A stretch of DNA of 64,000 nucleotides from Vibrio pomeroyi (GTDB lineage Bacteria > Pseudomonadota > Gammaproteobacteria > Enterobacterales > Vibrionaceae). The notes under the pieces are model-generated. The model did not search any database, was not told where the DNA came from, and saw nothing but the letters and a program-made list of their open reading frames with translations. Shown here piece by piece: positions 54,151 through 63,216 of this stretch. Where the stretch lies: positions 1,364,001-1,428,000 of the forward strand of contig NZ_AP025507.1 of NCBI RefSeq assembly GCF_024347595.1, read 5' to 3'. The position numbers and the translations under genes were made by a program. Every line of letters starts with the position of its first letter. Positions within the stretch are counted from its first letter, which is position 1.

Positions 54151-55866
54151 TTACATACCCGCATTAACGGTAATAATCCCGACGATAATTGGTCCCCATA
54201 GCGTCAGTAATACGTTGGCTACTGCGTAAGTCACAGTGAAAGAGAATACTGGCGTTGCATTGCCTGTTTTTTCCATCAATGCTGCGAATGCTGGGTTTGC
54301 ACTTCGACCGCCAGTCACACAACCTAACGCTTCTACTGGGTTCTTGATCTTCAATACAAAGTACGAGAAAAAGAATGAAATAATCTGTGGAATGATGGTG
54401 ACCGCCATACCCAAGAACAGAAGCGACATACCGTGTTCTTTTATGGTATCAACCGCTTGAGGGCCAGCTTCTAAGCCAACAATGCCAACAAACGCTGCTA
54501 AACCAAAATCACGAATGAAATTTGCTGCACCCGCAGGGAACTGAGCCACATGTGGGTTTCGACTGCGTAACCACCCAACAAGCAAGCCAGAAATCAAACA
54601 ACCTGCACCAGATCCAATCGTTACTGGAATACCTGCAATCTTGAAGCTGATTAGGCCAATAAGAAGACCCAATACCATACCGAAACCCAGTACGATGAAA
54701 TCAGTCATAGTCGCAGAACCCATACGCTTACCGATGTGTTTTTCAACTCGGTTGATGTCTTGTGCGGTACCCGTTAATTGAATAACGTCGTTTTTCTCAA
54801 CAATTAGGTCATCAGTAATAGCGACTGAAGCACCTTCTCGGATGTAATCTGTCACATACACGCCGCGGAATGAGCGTTCGTTTGAGCTGTCTTTGATTTC
54901 TCTTAGCGAACGACCAATTAGCTTGCGGTTATCAGCGATAAGTTGACGATTTTCTTCAATAACTTCATAGCTTTCCGGTAATGCGACTTCATTGCTTTGT
55001 GCCTTGCTCTGAAGCTCATGAACCGCGTTTCTACGGCCAGTAACCACAACAAGGTCGCCCACTTTAAGCGCTGTGAACTTGTCTGCACTCAGCTCTTTTT
55101 CATCGCGTTCAACAAGTTCAATACACGCAGCTAGTGATGATTGGTTCAATTGCGCTAATGTTTTACCAACAAGTTGGTCGTCGTTAGTCACTTTGAAAGC
55201 ACGCGTAACTAAAGCCGTGACAGCGTTAAATTCGCCGTCTGCTAAATCACGTTTACCGTTAGAGTTTTTCTCTTCTAGAGCGATAGCTTCAGATCGGATA
55301 TCCCACTTCATGAGCGTTGGGAATACCCAAGTCACCATCAAGATTGGGCCTAATGAACCAAAGATGTATGTTACCGCGTAACCAACCGCTACATTTGTTT
55401 GCATCAGGTGTTTGGCTTCTTCAGATACGCCGCCTAAACGTGCAATCGCATCACCTGCAGTACCAATGATCGCAGATTGAGTTAAGCCACCAGCCGCTAG
55501 ACCTGCAGCTGTACCTCTATCTAGGTCAAATAACCACGCAGCGGCAAGTACACACAATAAACCTGAAACCGTCATCACAACCGCAGAGAGCAGAATGTTA
55601 ATGGTTCTGAAGTTAAGTGCTTTAAAGAATTGTGCACCGCCTTGATAACCCACAGCATAAATAAAGAGCGCGAAGAAAATACTTTTTACGCCGGGATCAA
55701 TCTGAACACCAAATTGCCCAATAATTACGCCCATTAATAATGTTCCGGCTACTCCGCCTAAAACAAATCGGCCGATAGTAATTTTACCAACCATATAACC
55801 TAATGATAGTGTAATAAATAGTGCGACAAATGGTGCCATGTCAAACAGATTAGAAATAATGTCCAT
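54151..55866 (-). CDS. aspT: Aspartate:alanine antiporter AspT
   Basis: The 571-residue protein belongs to the aspartate-alanine exchanger family. It has two membrane halves of about five helices each (LGYMVGKITIGRFVLGGVAGTLLMGVIIGQ at the start; GFGMVLGLLIGLISFKIAG and GAANFIRDFGLAAFVGIVGLEAG later) around a hydrophilic loop of about 180 residues with two TrkA-C-like units (LVGKTLAQLNQ, LIGRSLREIK). GGRSANPAFAALMEKTGN is a family motif near the C-terminus. It should exchange external aspartate for internal alanine in the inner membrane. The aspD gene lies 150 bases downstream. Confidence 0.93.
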   Translation of the reverse strand: MDIISNLFDMAPFVALFITLSLGYMVGKITIGRFVLGGVAGTLLMGVIIGQFGVQIDPGVKSIFFALFIYAVGYQGGAQFFKALNFRTINILLSAVVMTVSGLLCVLAAAWLFDLDRGTAAGLAAGGLTQSAIIGTAGDAIARLGGVSEEAKHLMQTNVAVGYAVTYIFGSLGPILMVTWVFPTLMKWDIRSEAIALEEKNSNGKRDLADGEFNAVTALVTRAFKVTNDDQLVGKTLAQLNQSSLAACIELVERDEKELSADKFTALKVGDLVVVTGRRNAVHELQSKAQSNEVALPESYEVIEENRQLIADNRKLIGRSLREIKDSSNERSFRGVYVTDYIREGASVAITDDLIVEKNDVIQLTGTAQDINRVEKHIGKRMGSATMTDFIVLGFGMVLGLLIGLISFKIAGIPVTIGSGAGCLISGLLVGWLRSRNPHVAQFPAGAANFIRDFGLAAFVGIVGLEAGPQAVDTIKEHGMSLLFLGMAVTIIPQIISFFFSYFVLKIKNPVEALGCVTGGRSANPAFAALMEKTGNATPVFSFTVTYAVANVLLTLWGPIIVGIITVNAGM

Positions 55867-56337
55867 GACAAATTTACTCTTGTTACTAAATATAAGGAGT
55901 AAATAATCTAACGAATAACTTAATAATGATATTTGTTGGATTATTCAAAATAAATAAAGCATCTCGTTGCTTCGAACCGAATATTAAGAACAAAAGGTTT
56001 TATTATGTAATCCCATTTGATGGATCAAATCATCACTTTAACTGTTTGAAGAGTTATTTAAGTTCAATCTACATCTGAAGTGACTGTTTTAAATAGATTT
56101 ATCTTAAACCAGCAAAAGTAGATAATTTTCGAAATCAATTTCAATTAAGTGTTTTCACTTCAAGAACTCCAATCTAACTACCCTTGTTTTACTGGCTTAC
56201 GGCTCTCAACAAAGAGGCAGTCGGCATAATCACCGAATAAAGTTAGATTTTGATGGATCCGATCCTCTATAAGCGATTATCACAATAAATCGAACTCCGT
56301 TATCGTTGCATTCATCAAACAAATAGAGAACAGAACC
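55867..56337. promoter_or_regulatory. Divergent control region of aspT-aspD and aaeXAB
   Basis: No gene is visible in these 471 bases. The AT-rich left part should hold the aspT promoter and the right part that of aaeX. TTTGATGGATC occurs at 56016-56026 (inside the palindrome TTTGATGGATCAAA) and again near 56249-56259, about 233 bases apart. The palindrome resembles an FNR/CRP half-site pair but its two-base spacer is too short for FNR. Confidence 0.5.
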
Positions 56338-56550
56338 ATGAACACAATGCCACATGAGCTTGTGTGGGGTGAAGTCTACTTCCCACCGCTGTTATTGGTT
56401 ATCGCACTGGCTTACATACTGACAATGCTAACAGGGTCAATCGCGACACGGTTTGGCCTTCATAAGTACGTCGCCTTTCCTGCAATAGCAGAACTGAGCT
56501 TGATCGTGATTTTTACTGGCGCTATCGGCCATTTTATTACCATTTTTTGA
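56338..56550 (+). CDS. aaeX: Small inner-membrane protein AaeX (DUF1656)
   Basis: The 70-residue protein has two membrane helices (FPPLLLVIALAYILTMLTGSIA and FPAIAELSLIVIFTGAIGHFI) and begins HELVWGEVYFPPLL, the DUF1656 pattern. It accompanies AaeA and AaeB in aromatic-carboxylate efflux systems; its role is structural or unknown. Its stop overlaps the Shine-Dalgarno (GAGG) of aaeA, ten bases before that start. No aaeR-like regulator gene is adjacent. Confidence 0.88.
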   Translation: MNTMPHELVWGEVYFPPLLLVIALAYILTMLTGSIATRFGLHKYVAFPAIAELSLIVIFTGAIGHFITIF

Positions 56551-56560
56551 GGCACTTACT

Positions 56561-57427
56561 GTGATCAAACGTTATCTCATCACACTTTTATTATTGGCTG
56601 CTGCAGGAACTGTGGTTTATAGCTATTACCAGTCGTACTCAAGTAACCCATGGACCAGAGACGGACAAGTCAGCGCTTATATTGTCTCGATTACACCTCG
56701 AGTCACGGGTCAAGTCATTGAAGTGCATGTCGAAGACAACTCGAAGGTAAAAAAAGGCGATCTTCTTTTTGAAATCGATCCGAGTATTTATAAGGCGACC
56801 TACAGAAAAGCACTTGCGACTCAAAAACAAGCGTTTGCCCTACTCGCCAAAGCCAAAAACGAAGAGCAACGCGCGTTGAACTTAGAGAAAAGAACGCCCG
56901 GTGCCGTGCCCGTGCTTACTCTAAACAACTTGAACAACGCGGTAGAAACCAGCGCCGCAAATGTCGAACTGGCAAAAGCGAACGTAGAAGAAGCACATCT
57001 CAACCTTGAGTACACCAAGGTATATGCGCCTACTAACGGCTATATCACAAACCTGAACCTACGTGTTGGCTCTCAAGTTGTCGCGAATTCACCTGTGGTT
57101 GCACTAATTGATGAAGATAGCTTCTGGATTGAAGGTTATTTCAAAGAGACTGATTTAGTCGGTGTCGATGCTCAGGACGCTGCTTATGTGACCTTAATGA
57201 TGCACAACAATGTTCAGCTAGAAGGCCATATCAAAAGTATTGGTTTTGGTATCGCGAAGCAAGACGGCAGCACAGGTAATGATTTATTGCCGAACGTGAA
57301 TCCAAACTTCCAATGGATACGTCTCGCTCAACGTATCCCTATCAAAGTGAAGTTAGACAAAATACCGGAAGACGTACAACTGCGTGTTGGTATGACTGCC
57401 TCGATCAAAATAATCAAAAATAGCTAG
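56561..57427 (+). CDS. aaeA: HlyD-family membrane-fusion protein AaeA
   Basis: The 288-residue protein starts at GTG 56561 with GAGG eight bases before. It has one N-terminal membrane helix (YLITLLLLAAAGTVVYSYYQ), then the biotinyl-lipoyl-like domain (SAYIVSITPRVTGQVIEVHV, NSKVKKGDLLFEIDP), a short coiled hairpin rich in Ala and Lys (about residues 80-145), and the beta-barrel (LRVGSQVVANSPVVALIDED, FWIEGYFKETDLVGV). This is the adaptor that bridges the FUSC-type transporter AaeB to the outer-membrane channel. Its 3' end abuts aaeB. Confidence 0.92.
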   Translation: MIKRYLITLLLLAAAGTVVYSYYQSYSSNPWTRDGQVSAYIVSITPRVTGQVIEVHVEDNSKVKKGDLLFEIDPSIYKATYRKALATQKQAFALLAKAKNEEQRALNLEKRTPGAVPVLTLNNLNNAVETSAANVELAKANVEEAHLNLEYTKVYAPTNGYITNLNLRVGSQVVANSPVVALIDEDSFWIEGYFKETDLVGVDAQDAAYVTLMMHNNVQLEGHIKSIGFGIAKQDGSTGNDLLPNVNPNFQWIRLAQRIPIKVKLDKIPEDVQLRVGMTASIKIIKNS

Positions 57428-57436
57428 GTGATTCTT

Positions 57437-58792
57437 ATGTTCACTGCATCGACTAAAGACGCGATTAAAGCCGCACTCTCTATCGTTATCGCAATCTGCC
57501 TAGCGTTGTGGTTCGGTTGGGAAAAACCGTATTGGGCTGCGATAGCCGTCGCAGTGATGGCATTGAACGAGAGTTTCGCCCATTCAATAAACAAAGGCCA
57601 TAACCGGTTAATGGGAACCTTGTTAGGGACCGGTTATGCCTTTTTCCTTATCGCCATGTTTTCTCAAGATCGCTTCTTGTTTCTAACATTTTTCACCCTG
57701 TTCCTTGGGGTATGTATCTTCATGTCGAGCGACGAGAAATACGGCTATATCTTTTCAATAGGATTTGCCGTGTGTTCGATTGTTGCTTGTATGGGCGGGT
57801 TTGATAGCCAAACCACCTTTCACTTTGCAGTGCTTAGACTTCAAGAAACACTATTAGGCGTTGTTGTGTTCTCTATTGTGTATCGCATCGTGTGGCCTGT
57901 GAATACTGAACTCAACTTTGTACAACGTTTCGAAACCAGTAAACAAGCCTTGTTAGATGCGATGGAAAAAACAGACAACATCGACATTGCCGCACTTGAA
58001 AGCAACACCGCGAATATTGATAAGCTGTATCAACTTTTAGATCTGCCATTGACTGGAAGCTACCACCTTAAAGAGAACATCCAAACATGGCGCTTGCGTA
58101 TCGATGAAATGGCACATATCCAAGATACATTACTCAAACAAATTAACAGCGAATCAGACTTAGATATCCAGTGGGCAGTTCTTACTCACAACTTGAAGAC
58201 GTTCGATGTATTAACACCAGATCAATCTCTTGTTGAGGGTGAACTCAATGTCATGGGCGCTCATAAAGACGTGTCTTGGCATCATGCTCATCGGACGTTT
58301 GTTGAACATTTGAATGAAGATGGGCGCAAGGTGCTGCAAGGCGTGTCGATGTTTATCACATCGCTGTTCATTTGGATTTATCTTCCAGTTCCAGGTGGTT
58401 TCATATTTCCTATGTTAGCCGGTGTATTCTCTTCTATGGTGCCGACCATGCCACCAAGCGTTATTAAGGATGCTTTTTATGGTGTGTTGGGTACAGGGTC
58501 GGTGATTCTGTTGCAATACATCTTTGTGATGCCATTAATGACAGAACTATGGGAGCTGGGGCTGTTCTACTTCCTTAACATTATGGTGATATGGAAAGTG
58601 TTCGCGACACCTAAGCTCATGGTACATCGAATTTTGGGTATCAATTTGTTGGTTGTTCTTACATCTGGTGCGCTTAACCTCACTCCTGTTTATAGAATAG
58701 AAACGCCACTGTTGATGTTGGTGAATATTTTGATCATTTTAATGATCGCGAAGCTGTTTACTGATCTATTCAGAGTAAAAGTAACCGCTTAG
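57437..58792 (+). CDS. aaeB: FUSC-family efflux protein AaeB
   Basis: ATG 57437 with AGGTG six bases before is the likely start, giving 451 residues. The protein has two six-helix FUSC-like membrane bundles: AIKAALSIVIAICLALWFG, with KPYWAAIAVAVMALNES, at the N-terminus and ALLFITSLFIWIYLPVPGG-like sequence (GVSMFITSLFIWIYLPVPGG) at the start of the second. A soluble part of about 150 residues joins them. At 451 residues it is shorter than the 655 of E. coli AaeB, so the cytoplasmic domain is reduced. Substrates in E. coli are aromatic carboxylic acids such as p-hydroxybenzoate. Here the substrate is not known. Confidence 0.87.
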   Translation: MFTASTKDAIKAALSIVIAICLALWFGWEKPYWAAIAVAVMALNESFAHSINKGHNRLMGTLLGTGYAFFLIAMFSQDRFLFLTFFTLFLGVCIFMSSDEKYGYIFSIGFAVCSIVACMGGFDSQTTFHFAVLRLQETLLGVVVFSIVYRIVWPVNTELNFVQRFETSKQALLDAMEKTDNIDIAALESNTANIDKLYQLLDLPLTGSYHLKENIQTWRLRIDEMAHIQDTLLKQINSESDLDIQWAVLTHNLKTFDVLTPDQSLVEGELNVMGAHKDVSWHHAHRTFVEHLNEDGRKVLQGVSMFITSLFIWIYLPVPGGFIFPMLAGVFSSMVPTMPPSVIKDAFYGVLGTGSVILLQYIFVMPLMTELWELGLFYFLNIMVIWKVFATPKLMVHRILGINLLVVLTSGALNLTPVYRIETPLLMLVNILIILMIAKLFTDLFRVKVTA

Positions 58793-59119
58793 AACTGGAT
58801 ACACTAAATCCCCTCATAACAAAACGGCCTGCCAAGTATTTTTACTTCGCAGGCCGTTTTTGTATCTATTTAAAATCAATATAAATCAGTTGATTAACGC
58901 TAATTATTGCTAAGTGAGGATAGCGTCCATCAAACGCGATTAACGCGATCTGCCACCTCCTCTTAAAATCCTCTCATTGATTGACGCAATGCATTTTTAG
59001 TCGCGACATTCACACTAGCAATCCTAACGGATAAATACATAACAACTGAACACGACGTTCAGTATTACATCGACTGTTTGAGTCTCGAAGGTTTGAGGCC
59101 ACTCAGCGTGGAAACCGTC
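58793..59119. other. Intergenic stretch before the outer-membrane protein gene
   Basis: It holds the aaeXAB terminator at 58821-58863 and the presumed promoter and leader of the next gene. Nothing else is recognised. Confidence 0.6.
58821..58863 (+). terminator. Intrinsic terminator after aaeXAB
   Basis: AAAACGGCCTGC at 58821-58832 pairs over twelve bases with GCAGGCCGTTTT at 58849-58860 around a 16-base loop, followed by TG. Confidence 0.9.
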
Positions 59120-60778
59120 ATGAGTTTTTTTGAAATACGCACCAGCGCCTGTAAGACCCATACTCTTTCTGTGTTAGCGAGCGCCCTATTACTTACCACA
59201 CCCAATTTTGCGTCTGCAGCAGAAACCAAGACTTACAGCGAAGTCATGGAAAAAGGTCGAGCACTATTTGACAAATATGGCATCAGTCATGATTTACCAA
59301 AGCTAGCAATCAGTTCACTTGTACAGGGCGAACACCTAGTTGAACACGCACATCGTACTCTAGAAATTGGTGATGACGTTCGTGACTCAAGCGTCTATCT
59401 CGTTAAGAACACCGACACTAAAGGCAACATCGATCTTCGTATCAAATATAACCCAGAAGAACTGGATGATAACGAAAACCTGCTCGATGAAATAGAAGCC
59501 TTCACACGTACCGAATATCGCTTACGTGACTATGCAGAAAGCTTTGATTCATCCTCGGTTCGCGTAAAAGAAATCGACGATAACAAAGTAATCATCAGCT
59601 TCGATTATTCGAAATATGGTCTCCCTCAAGACATCGCATATTTCCGTTTTTTGAATGTCGACATTGAGTTAATCGACGGTGAACCAAAACGCATGCTGAT
59701 CAGCAATGAAAAGCCATTCAAGCACCATACCTACAAGGTAGAAAGCTATCAGCAAGAGATTGAGTTTCACTCTTTACCGACGGACAAGTTAGTCATCGCG
59801 CGAAAAACAACTCAAGTGGTTGGTACAACCAAGAACAAGCCAATGAAGATGACGAGCATCGTCGAGCCTGTTGCGTTTTATGAAGAGGATAACGGCGTAC
59901 AAGTGGTCAATGAAGCGAGGCTTCAAGAAGTATCAGACCCAAGAATGTTAGAAGCGAGCGTCAAGCTAGACCGTATCTTCCCTTTAATGGGCGACATGGT
60001 ACGACGCCAAGGTATCGATTTACCCCTTCCATTCGGCGTGTCAGTGGCTTATCGAAATCAAGACATGGATATTCCGATGACAGATTACGTGATTGGTGGT
60101 GTGCGCTTGAATGATTTATTTGACCCGGAAGATAGTGTTGCGACGGTCAAAGCGGAAAGTGTTTCGATACGCGGTGACGTAAATATCCTGCCATTCTGGA
60201 ATGTATTCGGATACGTAGGAAAGGTAAACGTTGATGCGAACGTGGACGCCTCTTATACCGGCGCAGCAGGTGAATACTTAAAAGACAAGCTCAATGATCA
60301 ATTTGATGGCGCAGGTGATCTGCTTTGTAGAGAAGTTTCTGCTCTGTGTAACCGTGGACGTTTAAATGTCCCATTGCACCTCGAATATGACTTGCGCGGT
60401 GTAGGTACAACGTTGTCTGTTGGTTACAAAGAGTTCTTTGCTTCTGTTACTGGCACTTACTCACAAACCCGCCTTAAAGGGCTAGACGATTGGGGCGATG
60501 GCATTGTCACGGTTCAACCTATGCTGGGTTACCAATTAGTCGATTATCGAGCTCAGTTTTTCGTGGGTGCTGAATACCAAGGTTTAAATTCACGTATGCA
60601 AGGTACCGTAAAAACCGATGACATCGAATTTGATTATGACGTTGGTGTCGACATCGATCAGTGGGCATTCCTAACAGGAGTTAACAAGCAGATCGGCAAA
60701 AACTACAACATGACCATGTTGTACAACAAAGGCGAAACTCGTTCGGCTGTAACGCTGAACCTGGGTTACCGATTCTAG
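59120..60778 (+). CDS. Predicted outer-membrane protein of unknown function
   Basis: Start ATG 59120 is preferred, since a signal peptide (LSVLASALLLTTPNFASA) begins shortly after; a TTG at 59078 is in frame upstream. The 552-residue protein has an N-terminal soluble part of about 280 residues (acidic, with many Asp-Asp and Glu-Glu pairs) and a C-terminal part with alternating strands (VTVQPMLGYQLVDYRAQFFVGAEYQ, TMLYNKGETRSAVTLNLGYRF) ending in a Phe, the mark of an outer-membrane barrel. Two cysteines occur in GDLLCREVSALCNRG. I do not recognise the family. Its neighbours downstream on the same strand are two secreted lipoproteins, an esterase and a phospholipase-D-type protein. Confidence 0.75.
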   Translation: MSFFEIRTSACKTHTLSVLASALLLTTPNFASAAETKTYSEVMEKGRALFDKYGISHDLPKLAISSLVQGEHLVEHAHRTLEIGDDVRDSSVYLVKNTDTKGNIDLRIKYNPEELDDNENLLDEIEAFTRTEYRLRDYAESFDSSSVRVKEIDDNKVIISFDYSKYGLPQDIAYFRFLNVDIELIDGEPKRMLISNEKPFKHHTYKVESYQQEIEFHSLPTDKLVIARKTTQVVGTTKNKPMKMTSIVEPVAFYEEDNGVQVVNEARLQEVSDPRMLEASVKLDRIFPLMGDMVRRQGIDLPLPFGVSVAYRNQDMDIPMTDYVIGGVRLNDLFDPEDSVATVKAESVSIRGDVNILPFWNVFGYVGKVNVDANVDASYTGAAGEYLKDKLNDQFDGAGDLLCREVSALCNRGRLNVPLHLEYDLRGVGTTLSVGYKEFFASVTGTYSQTRLKGLDDWGDGIVTVQPMLGYQLVDYRAQFFVGAEYQGLNSRMQGTVKTDDIEFDYDVGVDIDQWAFLTGVNKQIGKNYNMTMLYNKGETRSAVTLNLGYRF

Positions 60779-60905
60779 TCACCGAACTTTGAATATCAGC
60801 CTAGCCCTTAAACCAGGTTGTTCTTGATAAGAAATTTGTAGCTCTGTTATCTAAGTAGATGACGATGAAACAGACTGCGCCGAATACTATTGTGGAAACT
60901 TTTTT

Positions 60906-63152
60906 ATGACTATTGCATACCGTTCAATGATCGCTCTGACAATTGCTGCAACCTTAGCAGGTTGCGATACTGATACTGCCCCTACCGTTCCATTACCAGA
61001 CAAGCCTGAACCGTTAGTTCCGGCACCGGCTAAACCGTTTGATGCTCAAATCGGTGACGTAACGATTAAAGCGACCATAGAAGAACTGGTTATAACTTCG
61101 AATACCGAAGATGACAAACTGGCTTCTGTTGAGTCTTTCAAAGGGATTCAATATGCCGAGGCTCAGCGCTTTGAGCACAGCAATATGCTGACTTTATCAG
61201 ATAATACAGATGAATTTGAAGTTATTGACGCAACTAAATTTGGGGATGCTTGTCCTCAACTAAAAACGACATCACAAACACAAGATGAGAACTGCCTTAA
61301 CCTCAATATCTGGCGTCCAGCAGGCGTAGATTCTGATGCAGATCTACCGGTTTATGTATTCATCCACGGTGGTGACTTTGAATATGGCTCAGGTGCTGAG
61401 CCTCTGATTCAAGGCGATAATGTTGTAGCTCAAGGTGCTAGTGAAGGTAATCCTTTTATCTATGTGTCGTTTAACTACCGTTTGGGGCTTTTGGGTTCTA
61501 TGTGGGTAGACGACGAAAAAAGCGGTAATTTCGGCATCGGTGATCAAAAACGTGCACTTCAATGGGTGAACGAGAACATTTCTAAATTTGGCGGTAATGC
61601 TGAGGATGTCACTTTGATGGGACAAGGATCAGGTGCGATGTCTGTGGGTATTCTTCAACAAGATAACGTGGTGGATTCTATAGTCAATGTTAACGGTGAC
61701 ATGAAGTACTTTGATCGTGCGATTATGCAGAGTAACCCTTACGGTTTTGAATACAAAAGCAACGCAACAGCACAAGATAGTAGTGTATCTGTGTGTGAAG
61801 CATTAGAGACAACTGATACAAAGACTCAATTAAATGCCTTAAAAGTCGCTTTAGAAGCTTTACTGACTTTGAATATACTACCAGAGGACATACAAAACGT
61901 TTTGGAATCTATCGCCGATGACCTGCCATATTTTGCAACTGTAACTGTATGTGCAGATGACTCTATCGATCAGCAACAAAATTTAACACTAGACAAGATC
62001 CTCGAAGCACAACGTGACACCTTACTTTCACCAATAAACAAGGTACTAAATTGGGCTGAAAACAGTGTGCTAGGGGTTATAAATGATGATAGCAATACTC
62101 CAATGTCGAATTTAATGCCATTTGCACCATATATAGACAGCAATGGTACAAATCAAGGTTTACACCTAACCAGCCAACCGGTATCTGAAAATTTTTCAGT
62201 ACCAACTGTCATCGGTAACAATGAAAAAGACGCTAACACTATGAGCATGTTACCTACTCTCACGTTCTTGATTCCAACTATTTTGGAGTTATTACAAGAG
62301 GATATCGACAACGGTACTTTTGAATCACTTAGCGAAGGCAATAAAGATTTAGAATTAGCGGTATGGCTTCAAGTTGATGACAACCAACAACGAGTAATCG
62401 ATGTAGTTTCAGCGCTTTCGTTAGAAGAAGTTCAAACACAGATCGAACTAGGTGACCTACTCGACTTATTGCCATCAACGGCGTACGAAGCGGTAACTAA
62501 GTTGTTTTTCGGTCTAGGCAATGCTGACTTCAACAATGATGTACTAGGTTTATCCGATTACGCGCCATGGTCTGAGAATGAACTTGGTGGTGCAACAAAG
62601 AACATGTCACAGTTCAAGACATTAATGAATGACATGCTGTTCCAAGCCCCTGCACGAAACCAAGCGATTCTTTCTTCTGAAGATATGAACGCCCCAGTGT
62701 CTATGTACCACTTTGCGTATAAGCCTAGCTTTAACGTTTGGACATACAACACTAGTGGTGAGAATGGTGACCTAGATATTGGCGATGCTTTAAAAACTAT
62801 CGCATGTATCTCAGCTGCTTGTAATGCATCGGAACTGCCGTTTGTTTTTAACAAACCATTAAAGTTAGACGGCACATCAGTTCGCCCAACATCGAAAGAT
62901 CGCGCACTTATGAATGACATGTCGCGTTTATGGTTCAGTGACCGTCTATTTAGCGACTATACGTACAGCACACAACTGGACAACGTGCTTTCTATTAATA
63001 GTGATGGTTCGCTAAGCCAAGAGGTCGACTGGGATTCAGTTAAAAATGCTGGTGAAGACACCGATATGCGTAATGGCAGACTTCAAGGCTTGAATGATTT
63101 GGGTCTGACATTGAAGTACATGCCCGATTACTCGATTCCTGAAAAACAGTAG
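60906..63152 (+). CDS. Carboxylesterase-family lipoprotein with altered nucleophile elbow
   Basis: The 748-residue protein has a lipoprotein signal (ALTIAATLAGC, lipobox Cys at about residue 20, then Asp-Thr). The carboxylesterase type-B fold is clear from ESFKGIQYAEAQRF, ENCLNLNIWRPAG, VYVFIHGGDFEYGSGAEPL, YVSFNYRLGLLGSM and FGIGDQKRALQWVNENISKFGGNAEDVTLMG. The elbow reads GQGSGA near residue 241 in place of the usual GESAGG, so Glu is Gln and Ala is Ser-Gly order, while the serine remains. A large insert (about residues 260-420) separates the catalytic blocks. Its activity is uncertain. Asp at +2 can retain a lipoprotein in the inner membrane by E. coli rules; vibrios may differ. Confidence 0.83.
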   Translation: MTIAYRSMIALTIAATLAGCDTDTAPTVPLPDKPEPLVPAPAKPFDAQIGDVTIKATIEELVITSNTEDDKLASVESFKGIQYAEAQRFEHSNMLTLSDNTDEFEVIDATKFGDACPQLKTTSQTQDENCLNLNIWRPAGVDSDADLPVYVFIHGGDFEYGSGAEPLIQGDNVVAQGASEGNPFIYVSFNYRLGLLGSMWVDDEKSGNFGIGDQKRALQWVNENISKFGGNAEDVTLMGQGSGAMSVGILQQDNVVDSIVNVNGDMKYFDRAIMQSNPYGFEYKSNATAQDSSVSVCEALETTDTKTQLNALKVALEALLTLNILPEDIQNVLESIADDLPYFATVTVCADDSIDQQQNLTLDKILEAQRDTLLSPINKVLNWAENSVLGVINDDSNTPMSNLMPFAPYIDSNGTNQGLHLTSQPVSENFSVPTVIGNNEKDANTMSMLPTLTFLIPTILELLQEDIDNGTFESLSEGNKDLELAVWLQVDDNQQRVIDVVSALSLEEVQTQIELGDLLDLLPSTAYEAVTKLFFGLGNADFNNDVLGLSDYAPWSENELGGATKNMSQFKTLMNDMLFQAPARNQAILSSEDMNAPVSMYHFAYKPSFNVWTYNTSGENGDLDIGDALKTIACISAACNASELPFVFNKPLKLDGTSVRPTSKDRALMNDMSRLWFSDRLFSDYTYSTQLDNVLSINSDGSLSQEVDWDSVKNAGEDTDMRNGRLQGLNDLGLTLKYMPDYSIPEKQ

Positions 63153-63162
63153 CGCCCCCTCA

Positions 63163-63187
63163 ACAGTGGCCAATTAATGGCCACTGT
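63163..63187. terminator. Hairpin between the esterase and phospholipase-D genes
   Basis: ACAGTGGCCA at 63163-63172 pairs perfectly with TGGCCACTGT at 63178-63187 around ATTAA. No T-run follows (CATTTATATA), so it may pause or process the transcript rather than end it. Confidence 0.5.
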
Positions 63188-63216
63188 CATTTATATATTC
63201 CACGCGGAACCCCATT

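Noticed and set aside
56016..56029. Possible FNR site TTGATGGATCAA upstream of aspT
   Set aside because: FNR half-sites need a four-base spacer; here it is two bases.
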